NCBI GenBank assembly: GCA_024349245.1
Contig: JALDNG010000006.1
Location: 186,001-250,000 of the forward strand
Direction: 5' to 3'
Length of the DNA: 64,000 bases
Origin: Neodontobutis hainanensis
Taxonomy: Eukaryota; Chordata; Actinopteri; Gobiiformes; Odontobutidae
A program made the translations under genes and the position numbers. The notes beneath the pieces were generated by a model, which worked only from the letters and a program-made list of their open reading frames with translations, was not told the DNA's origin and ran no database searches. How positions within the stretch are numbered: the stretch's first letter is position 1; each line of letters starts with the position of its first letter. Shown here one piece after another: positions 13,801 to 25,000 of the stretch.

Positions 13801-15725
13801 CTCGCTGTAGTTTTCTCCTAAAAAAGACTAACCACGCTGCCGCTTTAACCACCTTTTCCACTGCGTCATTGCGGAGTAGTATGAGTTCAGACAGGTCAGA
13901 GACGGGACAGGAAGCGTGTTCCGTCACTGACTCCCAGCAGGGCCTCTGTGCAGATCCGGATAGTAGGCGGCCGCAGCAGTTATGAGGGCCGAGTGGAGGT
14001 TCAGGTTGGCTCCAAGTGGGGCACAGTGTGCAGCACAGGCTGGACCACAAAGGAAGCCATGGTGGTCTGCAGGCAGCTAGGTCTGGGCTACTCCATGCAT
14101 GCCATCACCGTAAGTAGGACCATCATAAATCAAAAGAACTTTAAATAGGCTAACCTATCATAATTTTAGACAGAAATAAAAAGTTGAAAATGTTGTTTCC
14201 TGACCTTATCTGTGAGAAAAGCTGAAACAGAAAATGTAAAAGATACTTTTTTGAGCAGGGCTTTTGTGTATATTTCAGAAGGTCTCCTCCTAATAATATA
14301 TTTTAAAACAGGAGCTGTATTACTCACACAAAGGCTGTGATCGGCCACTGTTGGACACACAACCTGAAAACCCACATCTTTTAAGCATCTGGAGACTAAT
14401 TTTACCAGTTTGAACTGGTATGGCTGTCAATGAGAAAATGCTTTCCTGAGTTGTTAAAAGTTCTTAAAGAGTGACAACCATAACTAACATTTGGTCATTC
14501 AATTAAAAATCATTTGACCAGAAGTGACTAATCTTTTTTATTAAGAAAATTATTAAGTATATGTTGGAAGCCACCATGTGTCATGTGTGTTAGTACCAGA
14601 CAGTTTTAAGGTGTGTGTATTTACTGTATTTTAGAAACAGATTAACTTCTTGCACAATATAAAAAGAGCAAAATAAAGATGTCTGACTTTATACAGCGAC
14701 GTTGAAACAAACAATATTCATTATGACAGACTACTCTTCTATGCTTCTTGACACTGTGATAATCCGTGAGCGCAAACTATGTCACATCAATGCACTGCGG
14801 CTTGTGGTCTTTAGTCTAGAAAATAATTTATACAGTGGTCTAAAATCTGAATGTTTCATTTTACAAATCTCAGCTCTACACACAAAGGAAATGAAGCTGT
14901 AGCCAGTAGGAATAGATAAAATAAAATAGATAATTTTTGTATCAGGTTTTTGACTTTAGCATCTGTTTTTATAATAGACCAAACCAGATTCAACAAGCCA
15001 CAATCACATGACCACCAAAAAAGCCTGTAAAGAAGCTCAAATAAGTCACTAAGTTCTTTAACAAGGCTGTGAAAATGTTAGTGGTAATTTAAATTGTGGC
15101 AGTCAAAGTGAGTAGGTTTGATAGATTTTACCAGAACTAAACTCAAAAGTTACAACAATGGGCTACCGCAGAACTTATGCCTTTATTGTCCCTGATGTTA
15201 AGCTCATTACGAATGGCCCAAGTCACAAAAACATCAGTCGTTGTTGCTCTGCTCTTCTCTGATCAGTCCTTTTGCTTTCTTTCTGTCTGTGTGCATTGTC
15301 TGTTGATAACCCTCTTTAAGGAAACGTGGTACTGGGACAGCAGCAACGTGACGGAGATGATCATGAGCGGAGTGAAGTGCACGGGGAACGAGATGTCTCT
15401 GGGTCAATGCCAGTATCATAAAACGGTCAGCTGCCAAAGAGCGGCCGCCAAGTTTGCAGCGGGAGTCATCTGTTCTGAGAGTGAGTGAAGGCACAATTTC
15501 GATTTATTCATTAGAAAGGTTGGTTAAGGTTACACCAATCAAAGTGACTGACACTAACTCTTTGGCATGTTTTTTATAGTTAGGTTCCAGGAATGCACCA
15601 AAATACTGTGTTAATGTTAGATACCTATTGATCCCAGATTGAAAACATAGGTTACAGCATAACGCTTACTTTGAATGATTTACAAATGAGAGTATCCTCA
15701 TATGGGCTTAAAATAACTGAGAATG

Positions 15726-15787
<62 letters not shown>

Positions 15788-17629
15788 TTTGTGCAGGCTC
15801 TCGAAAATAAAAATAAAAAGATTTTGGCAACCATATTAAATTTTATGGAGAATGATCCCTGCCCCTCCCGTTCATGCTGCCAAAGTGTCCATGGGCACTC
15901 CCACTGTTGTATATAAATGTGTCTATAAATGGATTAATGGGACGCTTCATGTAACGCAGCTTTAAGTGTTGTTAGAAAAGGCCCTATAAAGATGTTGATC
16001 ATTAATATGTGCCCTTGTCTTCACCAGCGGCCTCTGACCTGATCCTCAACGCTCCTCTGGTGCAGCAGACGGTTTACATCGAAGACCGGCCTCTGCACAT
16101 GCTCTACTGCGCAGCTGAGGAGGACTGTCTGTCAAAGTCCGCCGCCAAAGCCAACTGGCCGTACGGACACAGACGCCTGCTGCGCTTCTCGTCTCAGATC
16201 CACAACATCGGACGGGCCGACTTCAAACCTAAGGCCGGACGGCACTCGTGGGTCTGGCACGCCTGTCATGGGTAACACTGCAACATCTCATCTATCTACC
16301 AACATTCAGAATACTTTATTCTGTTTTTTTTTACTTATGAGTAGGAATTGTACTAATGAATGAACACTAATAAAAGATGTGTATTTTAATCTATTGTACT
16401 GTTTGTATTAACTTGTGTACAGCCACTACCACAGTATGGATATCTTCACCCACTATGACCTGCTGAACTCCAATGGCACAAAAGTGGCTGAGGGACACAA
16501 AGCCAGCTTCTGCCTGGAGGATACAGAGTGCCAAGAAGGTAAGAGACTCTCTAATCACAGCAGCAATAGTGTTACATTAAAATAATAAAGTACAACAGTT
16601 CTTTTATGACACTGTGTTTTATGAGGTTCTTGAATTAAAGCGTATTCTCTGGTGGATGATTAGTGACATAATCTCCTTCATTTGTGCCCGTCAGGTATTT
16701 CTAAAAGATATGAGTGTGCCAACTTTGGAGACCAGGGCATCACTGTGGGCTGCTGGGATCTGTACCGCCACGACATCGACTGCCAGTGGATCGATATGAC
16801 AGACGTCAAACCTGGAAACTACATCCTGCAGGTTTGTTTGTTTGCTTATTTAGATCCCCATTAGTTACCAACTTTAGTAGGAGCTATTCTTCCTGGGGTT
16901 TTCAAAACTTAATTGACAATTTTTACATAAAATGAGATACATTTTACAATAAGCAGGATAACACTTACACAATAATACTATGTAGCCAAACAACAAAACC
17001 CAAAAACTCAAATAGCTCAGCTTTAACTCAAGAAAAAACATAAACCTTTATTTTAATGACTGAATTAGAAAAGCTCAAAATTCCTAAGTGTCACCACTCT
17101 TTGGTGAATATAAACAGTCTTTAGTCGGATTAAATAAGTATTTACGTCCTCCCACTCTAATTCGGACAATTAAATATTTGTTTTAATGTAGCATTGATTC
17201 CTTCGATTGTCATGTTATGTCCGAATAACAAAATATATTAAAATATTCATTAATCGTTTATAGAAAGTTATTGCATCCTTGAGATGTCCAGAGACAAGTC
17301 AACTTTATGAGCATAATTTTAGTCATTAGTAGTAGTTATTATGTTTGTCTCTGCACCTCAGGTGGTGATTAATCCAAATCATGAAGTGGCTGAGAGCGAC
17401 TTTACCAACAACGCAATGAGATGCAACTGCAAATACGACGGGCATCGAATCTGGCTCCACAACTGCCACACAGGTAAACAAAGAAAACACATCTAAATGA
17501 TACATGTACTCAGTTCAGTAACGTTTTTGTAATCGTTTCTCTTTTTTTCCTTCAGGTGACGCTTTTAGTGAGGAGGCAGAAAAGAGGTTTGAGAAATACC
17601 CTGGACAGCTCAACAACCGCATTTCATAA
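4819..17629 (+). CDS. loxl3: Lysyl oxidase homolog 3 (LOXL3), secreted copper amine oxidase with four SRCR domains
   Basis: LOXL3 oxidises peptidyl lysine in collagen and elastin to allysine, the first step of extracellular cross-linking. Coding exons: 4819-5143, 5227-5390, 6939-7156, 10024-10228, 10327-10507, 12331-12485, 13190-13360, 15321-15480, 16028-16271, 16423-16538, 16695-16831, 17362-17473 and 17556-17629. All introns are GT-AG and all phases match, giving 753 aa, the length I recall for human LOXL3. The start is the ATG eight bases after the acceptor at 4810. Residues 1-26 form a signal peptide. SRCR domains follow at about 46-150, 170-295, 307-412 and 417-524. The oxidase domain (about 528-733) has the copper-binding motif CHGHYHS (His607, His609, His611), and Lys634 and Tyr670 are the expected lysyl-tyrosylquinone pair. 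Wording such as '[18 protein letters not shown]' and '[16 protein letters not shown]' matches LOXL3 better than LOXL2 or LOXL4. The fish a/b paralogue is not decided here. Confidence 0.96.
5866..5960 (+). repeat. Fragment of SINE-like family I
   Basis: The text 'CTTTCCACTGTCCAAAGACACGCATG' followed by 'TTAGGTGAATTAGTGAC' is a diverged match to the body of the repeat at 4085-4478. It lies in the loxl3 intron 5391-6938. The rest of that intron before 6715 shows no gene. Confidence 0.45.
6715..6932 (+). repeat. SINE-like family II repeat abutting a loxl3 exon
   Basis: The copy runs from the B-box-like 'GGCAGTTTGATTCCTGC' through 'GTGTCCTTGGGCAGGACACTTAACCC' to 'AAAGAGCTTTGAGTG...AAAAGCACTATATAAATCCA' and ends at about 6932. 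This is the plus-strand counterpart of the copies at 930-1125 and 51976-52326. Its end is only about 6 bases before the loxl3 exon that starts at 6939, so the branch point and pyrimidine tract of that intron probably lie inside the repeat. Confidence 0.7.
7157..10023 (+). other. loxl3 intron with no visible gene
   Basis: This 2.9-kb intron lies between two SRCR2 exons. It starts with GTGAGT and ends with a T-rich tract and TTTTTTTAG. Open frames in it are short, lack homology and read through AT-rich DNA. I see nothing else to annotate. Confidence 0.6.
11441..11535. repeat. Short tandem repeat, about 21-bp unit
   Basis: Just over four imperfect copies of a unit close to CAAATCCAACTAAAACCTGTT. 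A similar 'AACTAAAACCTGTTCAAAT' occurs once at about 23625-23645 in a pisd intron, so the unit may come from a dispersed element. Confidence 0.75.
11719..11790 (+). repeat. Possible tail fragment of SINE-like family I
   Basis: 'GAACCCTGCCACAGGACCGTTAATGG' followed by an ACGAATGAATGAA tail resembles the 3' end of the repeat at 4085-4478, but it is diverged. Confidence 0.35.
13190..13360 (+). other. loxl3: loxl3 alternative exon 8a (first half of SRCR4)
   Basis: This phase 0-0 exon of 171 bases encodes 57 residues beginning IRLTGG and ending QANQ. It is flanked by CACTCACAG and GTAGGT. It carries the two N-terminal half cysteines and 'WGLICG', the wording I recall for human LOXL3 SRCR4, so it is the likely orthologous exon. 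The next constitutive exon (15321) supplies the second half of the domain, starting ETWYWDSS. Exon 8b is an in-frame substitute. Confidence 0.9.
13954..14109 (+). other. loxl3: loxl3 alternative exon 8b (duplicate of first half of SRCR4)
   Basis: This phase 0-0 exon of 156 bases encodes 52 residues beginning IRIVGG and ending MHAIT. It is flanked by CCTCTGTGCAG and GTAAGT. About 31 of its 52 residues match exon 8a, including YEGRVEV, WTTKEA and CRQLGLGY; it is 5 residues shorter in the middle. It retains both cysteines, an intact frame and strong splice sites, so it is unlikely to be a relic. Including both 8a and 8b would give one and a half SRCR domains, so mutually exclusive use is expected (748 versus 753 aa). 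Confidence 0.85.
15727..15782. repeat. (TA)n microsatellite
   Basis: An uninterrupted TA run of about 56 bases in the loxl3 intron between 15480 and 16028. Confidence 0.98.
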
Positions 17630-18220
17630 AAGAGAAACAGAAAAACCAACAGTAGTATAGTTTAAATGACCCATTCATTTCTACAGCAGGTGCATCTGGT
17701 GAATGCCTGAGTTTTTATACTTGAATATTCAAGTGCTTGAGGGAAACGTTTCCTTTTTCAGTCTAATGTGAGATTATACATTTTTATCACAAAATGGCAT
17801 TCAGAGTCAAAAAGTCGAGTTTTAAATATAGTTGTTTTGATAAATGTGTACAAGCAGTTTTACTCAGATAAAACAAAATCAAACTTTTAAAAACTATAGA
17901 CCAAATGCTTAAAAAAAATGATTCTTGATAAGTCACTCTGGAAAAAACTGTGAGCTGAATGGCTCTATGTAAATGAGCACGTTGCTCAGGAAAACACTTT
18001 GGAGAGCTTTTACATTGATATCTCTTCAGTTTTTTTAAATGTCTGAGCTTGTTGATCACCTTTGCCTCCACTGATAAATTGTGAATGTATTTATTTCAAA
18101 CAAGGGTGCTCTGGGGCCAGTTTGAAGCCAGCTGTATCTTTAGCGTGTTTGTGTTTTATGGTCATAAAAACTACACAAAGATGACAGTATGCTCATTGAT
18201 GTAATCAAACTGCTGCACAA

Positions 18221-18291
18221 AATAAAAGGAAGAATAATCAGCAATGTGCTATTACTGACCTTTTCATTGAAAAATTTAACTGCAAAATAAA
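18221..18291 (+). terminator. loxl3: loxl3 polyadenylation signals
   Basis: AATAAA hexamers occur at 18221-18226 and 18286-18291, about 600 bases after the loxl3 stop codon. Both are plausible and a shorter 3' UTR is not excluded. Confidence 0.5.
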
Positions 18292-18299
18292 AAAACAAA

Positions 18300-19265
18300 T
18301 ATAACTACATCATGCTTACTTTTCTCCCTAATCTTTGTTTTGCTGCCAACAAGCCTCATTAACCTCAGTTACAAATCACATTATCCTTTACACAGCATTA
18401 GGCCCAAATCTGCTCCCATCTCCGACCACAGATCCCCAAATAGGCCATCATTTTAAAACAAATACAAGACACTGACCAATTTTTGATTATTTGACAGACA
18501 ATACTTTTGTGAGATACAGTGAGGTCTTTCCAAAATTGAGAGCCAGTTTAAAGTTTCTAATTCAAGTTAGAATGTTAGAAATAAAAAGCTCCATGTTAAG
18601 GGTACAAAATATATCCCAAATATATGGTGTCCACAATATGACCTAGGGCAATATTGTTGCAAATAGAATATCACAATATCTGCATCTTAGGTTTACGTAT
18701 TTAATTTGGCAGACATCCACTTTTGCATGTCAGCAATGCCCCATCAGACACCAGAGGCCTGTTCTATTTTACATTCTTTAATACAACTAAAAACAGTTCA
18801 AAGCCCTCTCCTTTGCATGAGTTGACTTTGTTAAGGGTCATTTAATCAACATCATAATCCCATTAAAGGCGGGCTCCACCAAGAAGAGGATTACACGTTT
18901 CAGCTGCAGGTTGTGATTCATGAGCTGCTTCTCACCTGCTAGGCTGTGGTAAATTTACCAAAGTAACTAATCATTTTGTGACTCTTTCTCTCATTACTTT
19001 AAAGTCTGTAAAAGGACAGTAAAAAGAAGAAGTCATTAATTTAGGAAGAAATGCTAAGATTTTACTCAACATGAATAAACTTTTAAGACAAATCATAAGC
19101 AGACAATAATGAAGAATACAAGATGTGGAGATGATGAGCAGTGAAATTAGAAAAAAACCTGTAGGATAAATGACAGTTTAAACGTATTTGTCTTTCAAAA
19201 TAAATTCTACAGAGCAAATATGATCTTGTTGAAGCTCACTTTGAGTTGTTGAGTGTTTCTGATTT
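18300..19265. other. Intergenic DNA between convergent loxl3 and mrps26
   Basis: AT-rich DNA with no convincing open frame. It separates two genes that point at each other. Confidence 0.6.
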
Positions 19266-19271
19266 TTTATT
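19266..19271 (-). terminator. mrps26: mrps26 polyadenylation signal
   Basis: TTTATT on the plus strand reads AATAAA on the minus strand, 87 bases beyond the mrps26 stop codon. Confidence 0.5.
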
Positions 19272-19357
19272 GTTCAAGCCAAAAAAGGGAAATGGCCTGA
19301 ACTTATATCTGTTTTTTTATGGTAACAACATGACATCCATGTTTGTTTAACAGACTC

Positions 19358-20944
19358 TCACTTCAGTTCTGTCTGTTTGACAATTCGCCCTTCTTTGTCA
19401 ATGGCAAAGTTATAATTCTTTGGATTGTCCAGAGCCTCTTCAATTCGCTGATCCAAGTTCTCCAAAGTGATGAAGTTCTTTGCCTCCTCCTATGCAATGA
19501 TAAATGAAAAATACAGTTACAAATGTACTTTAAACAGAGCTGAAAGTATGCTCTGTTGATACTAAGACGTACCTGTAAAAGCATGACTTCCTCTTCTTTC
19601 TTTCTGATAAATTCTTGCTGTTTTTGTTCACGTTCAATGGCAGCCTCTAACTTCCTTTGCTCAGCTTCTTCATTTTCCTTCTGAATCCTCTGCAGCCTGA
19701 AAACAAGATTTAAATATAAATCAAGGTAGTTTACATGCACAGTGCAGTCCCTCCTTCAGTGTTTTCTTACCTGAGTTGGAGCATGCGCTGGTTCTCCTTG
19801 TTGTTCCAGTCCATCAGGGCTCGATGCTCCTCTTCCTCCTTTCTTGTCCGCTCCTCCGCCAAAGACCCAGTCTCTGCCTCATACTTCTTCCTCAGCACCT
19901 CCTCTTTGAAATCCAGACTGACAAAGAGACATATAGCTCAACTAAATATATTTTACACATATGTAAAGACATACATTTGAAATAGAGGAGCTTACAAAAT
20001 GTATAAACTGACTTCTGAGATCTAAGATACATTTAACATTCCACTGAAGAGTTTTTTTTAATCCTTGAGCAATAAAGACCTTCAAATAATGATCTAAGGT
20101 CTTCATGATGCTAACCAAATAATATTAGAAATTTCTATTTGTAGCAAAACAGCTTGAAGCAATGATACAATAGATTGATTTATATATATAAAAAAAAGCT
20201 TAATGTTGTGATTACCCTTAAATTCAAATTATATATTATTGCATTATTTTTATTTAAAACATACCGGCATAAAATATAAGGGGCCAGCTTTCGTTGATAT
20301 CTTAATAAAAGACATTGCCCTGTTTTAGTAAGAGAGTTAAGATTAAAGTAATGTGCAAGTTCACTTTAATAGTACAAGCCCCGCAGAGGACAGATTTTGT
20401 GGGGAACGTAAAAATCAATTTGAGACCACTTAAAAATTTACTTGTGGCCTCGTATTATGATTTTTCTCACATGTCCTGTCCGGGGATCCGTAGGTTAAAT
20501 CTAACCTGACAGTTAGTTTTATAGTAAGCAATGCAACTTGTCTTTAACCTTGGGCTACCTAATTTTAAACTGCAAATTACAATATTTAAAAAAAAATTAC
20601 ATAACGGAAATAAAAAGTTACATGGTGTCGATTTGCGAGACGGTCACTGACATTGGTAAGAGGCTGGGTATGGGTATCACAAAGATTAGTCTATGCTCCA
20701 ATAAAAACAAAGTAAAAACTTACCGGAGCGCACTCATGATAAGCTGGTACTCCGTGTATCTCTCCTTCAGGATCACCATCTCCACGGGGTCCACGGGAGG
20801 AGGCGTTTTGATGCGTCCCTCTTTTGACTTGGCCACCGGGTCATTGCGGGACTTTCTGCCGCGCACTGCCTCCACAAGTACGGCTCTCCTCGGGGCGCAG
20901 AGCCGGGCTGCCTGGAGGCTCCTCCCGCCTATTACCTGAAACAT
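19358..20944 (-). CDS. mrps26: Small ribosomal subunit protein mS26, mitochondrial (MRPS26)
   Basis: This is a structural protein of the mitochondrial ribosome small subunit, made in the cytosol and imported. Exons in transcript order: 20944-20724, 19917-19771, 19696-19573 and 19489-19358. Phases match and total 207 aa; human MRPS26 is about 205. The N-terminal 35 residues are basic and arginine-rich with few acids, as for a mitochondrial presequence. Then comes the family block '[17 protein letters not shown]', 'PPPVDPVE' and a long Glu/Lys-rich helix ('[19 protein letters not shown]'). The C-terminus has '[20 protein letters not shown]', matching the human wording closely. No upstream in-frame ATG was found. 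The start ATGTTTCAG|GTAATA resembles a donor, but the frame runs on with good family similarity. The gene is tail-to-tail with loxl3 and head-to-tail with pisd. Confidence 0.93.
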
Positions 20945-21063
20945 GTCACCGTCAACGTGACAAGTAATGCACTGTATTTAAGTCACAATTTGTTCAAAAG
21001 CATGGCAGAATGACAGAAGCGCTATCAACAAACGGTGGCAGCCATGTTGGTGCCCTCTAACCG

Positions 21064-21084
21064 ACGGAAGTAGATGTGACGTCA
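21064..21084. promoter_or_regulatory. mrps26: ETS-type and CRE-type sites upstream of mrps26
   Basis: About 120-140 bases upstream of the mrps26 ATG lie CGGAAGTA (21064-21071), an ETS/NRF-2-type core, and the full palindrome TGACGTCA (21077-21084), a CRE/ATF site. Such pairs are common in promoters of nuclear genes for mitochondrial proteins. No TATA box is seen. Confidence 0.55.
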
Positions 21085-21294
21085 GCTGTACCGCCTCCTT
21101 TGTCACGGAAACAAATACTCAAAATAAAATTAAATGTTATAGGTAAATAAACTTGGATTTTTTTCATTTATTATATTTTATGAATGAATTTTTACTTCTT
21201 GCTTTACTTTTTTTATATCCCTAAATCCTGCTCTCTGACCTATAAAGTAGGGCCCACATAGATAAAAACAATGGATTAAACAGATAGAAAAATA

Positions 21295-21300
21295 TTTATT
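21295..21300 (-). terminator. pisd: Candidate pisd polyadenylation signal
   Basis: TTTATT on the plus strand (AATAAA on minus), about 780 bases after the pisd stop codon. The DNA between it and the stop (21301-22076) is AT-rich, without coding, and is the likely 3' UTR. Confidence 0.4.
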
Positions 21301-22076
21301 TGTAATCCCATTATACAAAAACATTCATATGATCACCACAGATGGATGGATTTACAGGGCTCTTATTGGACGTTGAGGGTTAGTGCGAGCAGAAATTTAC
21401 AGCTGGCATCATTTGACAAACAGTAAATGTAGTTTGTATATTAATTATTTTAGTTTACAAAAATATAAAGTAAACATGAGAAAGTAAAAATATATAAAAA
21501 TTAAAAAAGATATTTACATATTTGACCAAAATGTCCACTTAGATACTCCAATCTAATTATTCAACACTAAACATTATTTTAGACATTATTTGCCATTACT
21601 GGCAGACATTTGTGTCATTTTTCTCATTCTAATTATTTCCAGAGTACATTGACCAATCAGAGATCAGTGCCTTTAACAAATACATTTCACAAAGAAAAAA
21701 AAATGTTTAAAAAAATATAAAAATGAAAAAGTATAAGCAGCCAAAGCAGTGTTTAAGGCTTATGACCAGTACTTGCTTTTATCATAACCATAATTTATCC
21801 ATTAGTATTCACTACTATAGACTATAATAACATGACAATACACTGGCTTTTCCAGACAAGATAATTACAAGAATAATATGTTGGGAAACAGTGGGGCCAC
21901 GCAGTTGGCGTACAATCTGTTACAGGTATTTTAAGTCGGGTTCACAGTGAGTCAGTGGAGGACCGACCATCTACCCCATCCTGTGTCGCTATGGCACAAG
22001 GGGAAGGCGGTATGTTTTGTTCAGCAGCTGCGATACAATACAACTCTGATTATCCCAAACACGCTTCTCTCGCGTT

Positions 22077-25000
22077 TTAGGACATGTGTCCCAGCCCCTC
22101 ACCAACTCTGATCTTCTGTCCCGGCTGCAGGTTGAAGTTGAAGTCTTTGGGAGCTTCAAACACCAGAACAATAGTAGAGCCCAAGTTAAACTCTCCCAAA
22201 GCCTGTCCCTTCTGTAACACCACACCAGATGCACCGCAGGCCTTGTCGCCCTTGTAGCTGTGCTCAATGCAGGAGCCTTTTCTGTATTTCGGGGTATTGG
22301 TATGAAGTTCCTATGAAAGAAACATTTTTATTTGAACAGGTTTCAGATAACTTAAAACTGGTTTTCATTGCTTTTGAAAGTGTTCCATTATATATAAAAC
22401 AGAATAATCAGGATTATGTTGGATTTAAACAGGTTTAAGTCAGATATCCACAGTTTTTGATAAGATTCAAAATATGTTTAAGCTCAATTTGTACCTGGTC
22501 AAAGTAGATCCGGATCGAGCCCACGTTGGTCGCCCCTACAGCAGTGAGAGAGAAGAAGCCGTGCTGCCATTGACCGAGTAAACCCACACGCTCATTAAGA
22601 CAGAAGAGCTCCTTAATCCAATGGGCTACTCCAGGGCTGACAGACATCAGAGAACCTGCAGATAACATACCCATATTAATGATAGATTTAACATCTTTTA
22701 AACAATGCCTGAGCACAGCAACATATCGTATAATATAGGCAAAGATTTGTAACAAGTGCCAGGTAAAAGACAATTAAAACATTGTGTGTAGGCCCTTTTT
22801 CCCCCTCAGGTGTTACATTCTATAATGTGGAAGGGAGTTTATGGGCTATAGAAGTCCATAAGGAAGCCATCTAAGTAATTGGGGATATCCATAATACAAC
22901 CAGACAAGTTACTTAATGTCTTTGGTCTGGCTTTTGATCAGCTAAATGCATGTGTTCTTGCATTACTGCTGTATCTCCCAATAAAATGCAGTATAAATCT
23001 GAGTTCACCACAACAGTGTTACTAAAAGGAAAGTAGCTTAAAGTTGGGAACTACACAAGGTAGTACAAAAGTGGTACCTATACATACATAAACATGAGTA
23101 TTACCTGGGAAGTGTCGTCTCAGCTGCACCGTCCAATCAACAGGGGAGTGAAAACAGTGGTAGTCACCTGGAGCCAGGTAGATGACTACATGAAAGAGGT
23201 CATTCTCTGGATGTGACAATATGCGCTCACTAAAACTTTCAGCTGACCAGCCAGAACACAGACAGAAAGGAATGTTAGTAGGTGAGCAATCTAGTACAAC
23301 CCAAAGCCAGAATCACAACATTGGGCTCAAACCCTGGTGTTTGTGCCCTTTTCAGTCTATGCTCTTTTCTTGATATTATCATTCACAGGTTTTTCAGCAT
23401 AAGTAAGAGACTGTTAACAGGGGACATGATTGGGGCCTGACCTTCGGCATTCCCTTTGTGTGGACCGAGGAACTCCTCCAAACTGAATGTAATGCCTTTG
23501 ACCTGCTCCACCTCATTGTTCTTCACAATACCAAAATTTAGCACTTTTCCGTCTGCTGGAGACGTCTAGAAGTAGATAGAAAATAACCAGAAATGATCAA
23601 AACCTTGTAGTAATAATAACCTGTTTGAACTAAAACCTGTTCAAATTTAATACCAGGGAGGTGGTGGGGCAGACAGGTCTTGCAGCAGGTTTGAGTCTTC
23701 GTCTAAAAAACTCTCCCAGATTCTTGTAGAAAATGAGGTCCTCCACCGCTGCTTCCTGTTGGATAAGACAAACTGTTATTATAACATGCCTTTTGTAATC
23801 GGAGAAGAAAAATGTTTGTTAGCTGCAGTTAATTACCTGCATGTTGACCCCAAAGGTCCAAATAAATAGTGAATAGAGGGGTTTTCGCAGAAATGTTGGT
23901 AAATCCACAGCATTAATCCGACCCCAAACCCGGGAGATTATCCGCGTGGGAAGAGAGCGGTATATAGCCACCTATAGGAAATACAAAACAACAAACTAAC
24001 CTCTAACTCATTTACACAATTAGAAGAGGAAGGAGGAAGAAAACCCATCCGATTGTCCCTCGGTTGATGTAGTCTAGATGCAGACTAAATCTAGGGCAGA
24101 CCTGGTAAAGATCTAGAGTAGGAAGGACCACTTTCAGGTTTACCACAATATTTATGAAACACTAATTGTGATACAGTATCAATCTGATATTCACACATTC
24201 ACTGATTATGTCCACAGCCCTCACCTGGGTCTAATCAGAGAGCAGCTCTTACCCTATTTGCCAATGGACGCAAAGCTCTGGTCGTCAGTGTGCAGTAGAG
24301 AAACGCCATTGGCCGACGCCGCCAAGAGGCGGAGCTTCTACTGAGCGTGTTCAGGCGACGCCTCAGAGTCAGCTGAGGAACCAGCCTAAAATATAGATCA
24401 TAAGCTGCTCACTAACACTAACCAATATAACCATGACTGATTGATAGTAATTACTAGCACTAACCCTCCACAAGTTAAATACGACTACGCCAAAACCCAA
24501 ATCCCAACCCAATTTAAACCTAAGCCTTTTCATGTATTTCTTGTGTTTTTTTTTCACCTGAACCGAGTTTTTTTTCCCTGCGTAGAGTTTGTGTCCAGAT
24601 TTTGTTTCGTTGGTCGATTTGTTTTGTCATCATTTTCTCGAATTGTGCCCTGGCTTTTGTTGTAATTTTGTGCAATCTTCTTGTGGTTGTAGGGCGTTTG
24701 CCGTTGGATGCATCTCAGGGCGCTGCGGTTTCTCCGCTCATCGCCGCGGTTACTCCAAAACTTCACCATTAGTTTTTTAATAATATCTGTGAACCAACCA
24801 TTGAAGACCAGTACAGATTTAAACCTTCAGAAAACCCCAACATTGTCTATTCATTTGAAAATATTCTAACATCAGCCAATTTCTACAGAATTAAACCTGG
24901 GCCAGTCTTCATTCCAGAGTGGACCTAGACCCGGCTAATCCTAGTTCGTTATTGGAGCGTCTTTATGAACCGGCTGTTTGTAATCCGAAGGTGAACTAGT

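Noticed and set aside
24554..24780. Overlapping frames near the pisd alternative exon as a possible separate first exon
   Set aside because: None ends in phase 2 at a usable donor in frame with 24385, and none resembles the alternative human PISD N-terminus.
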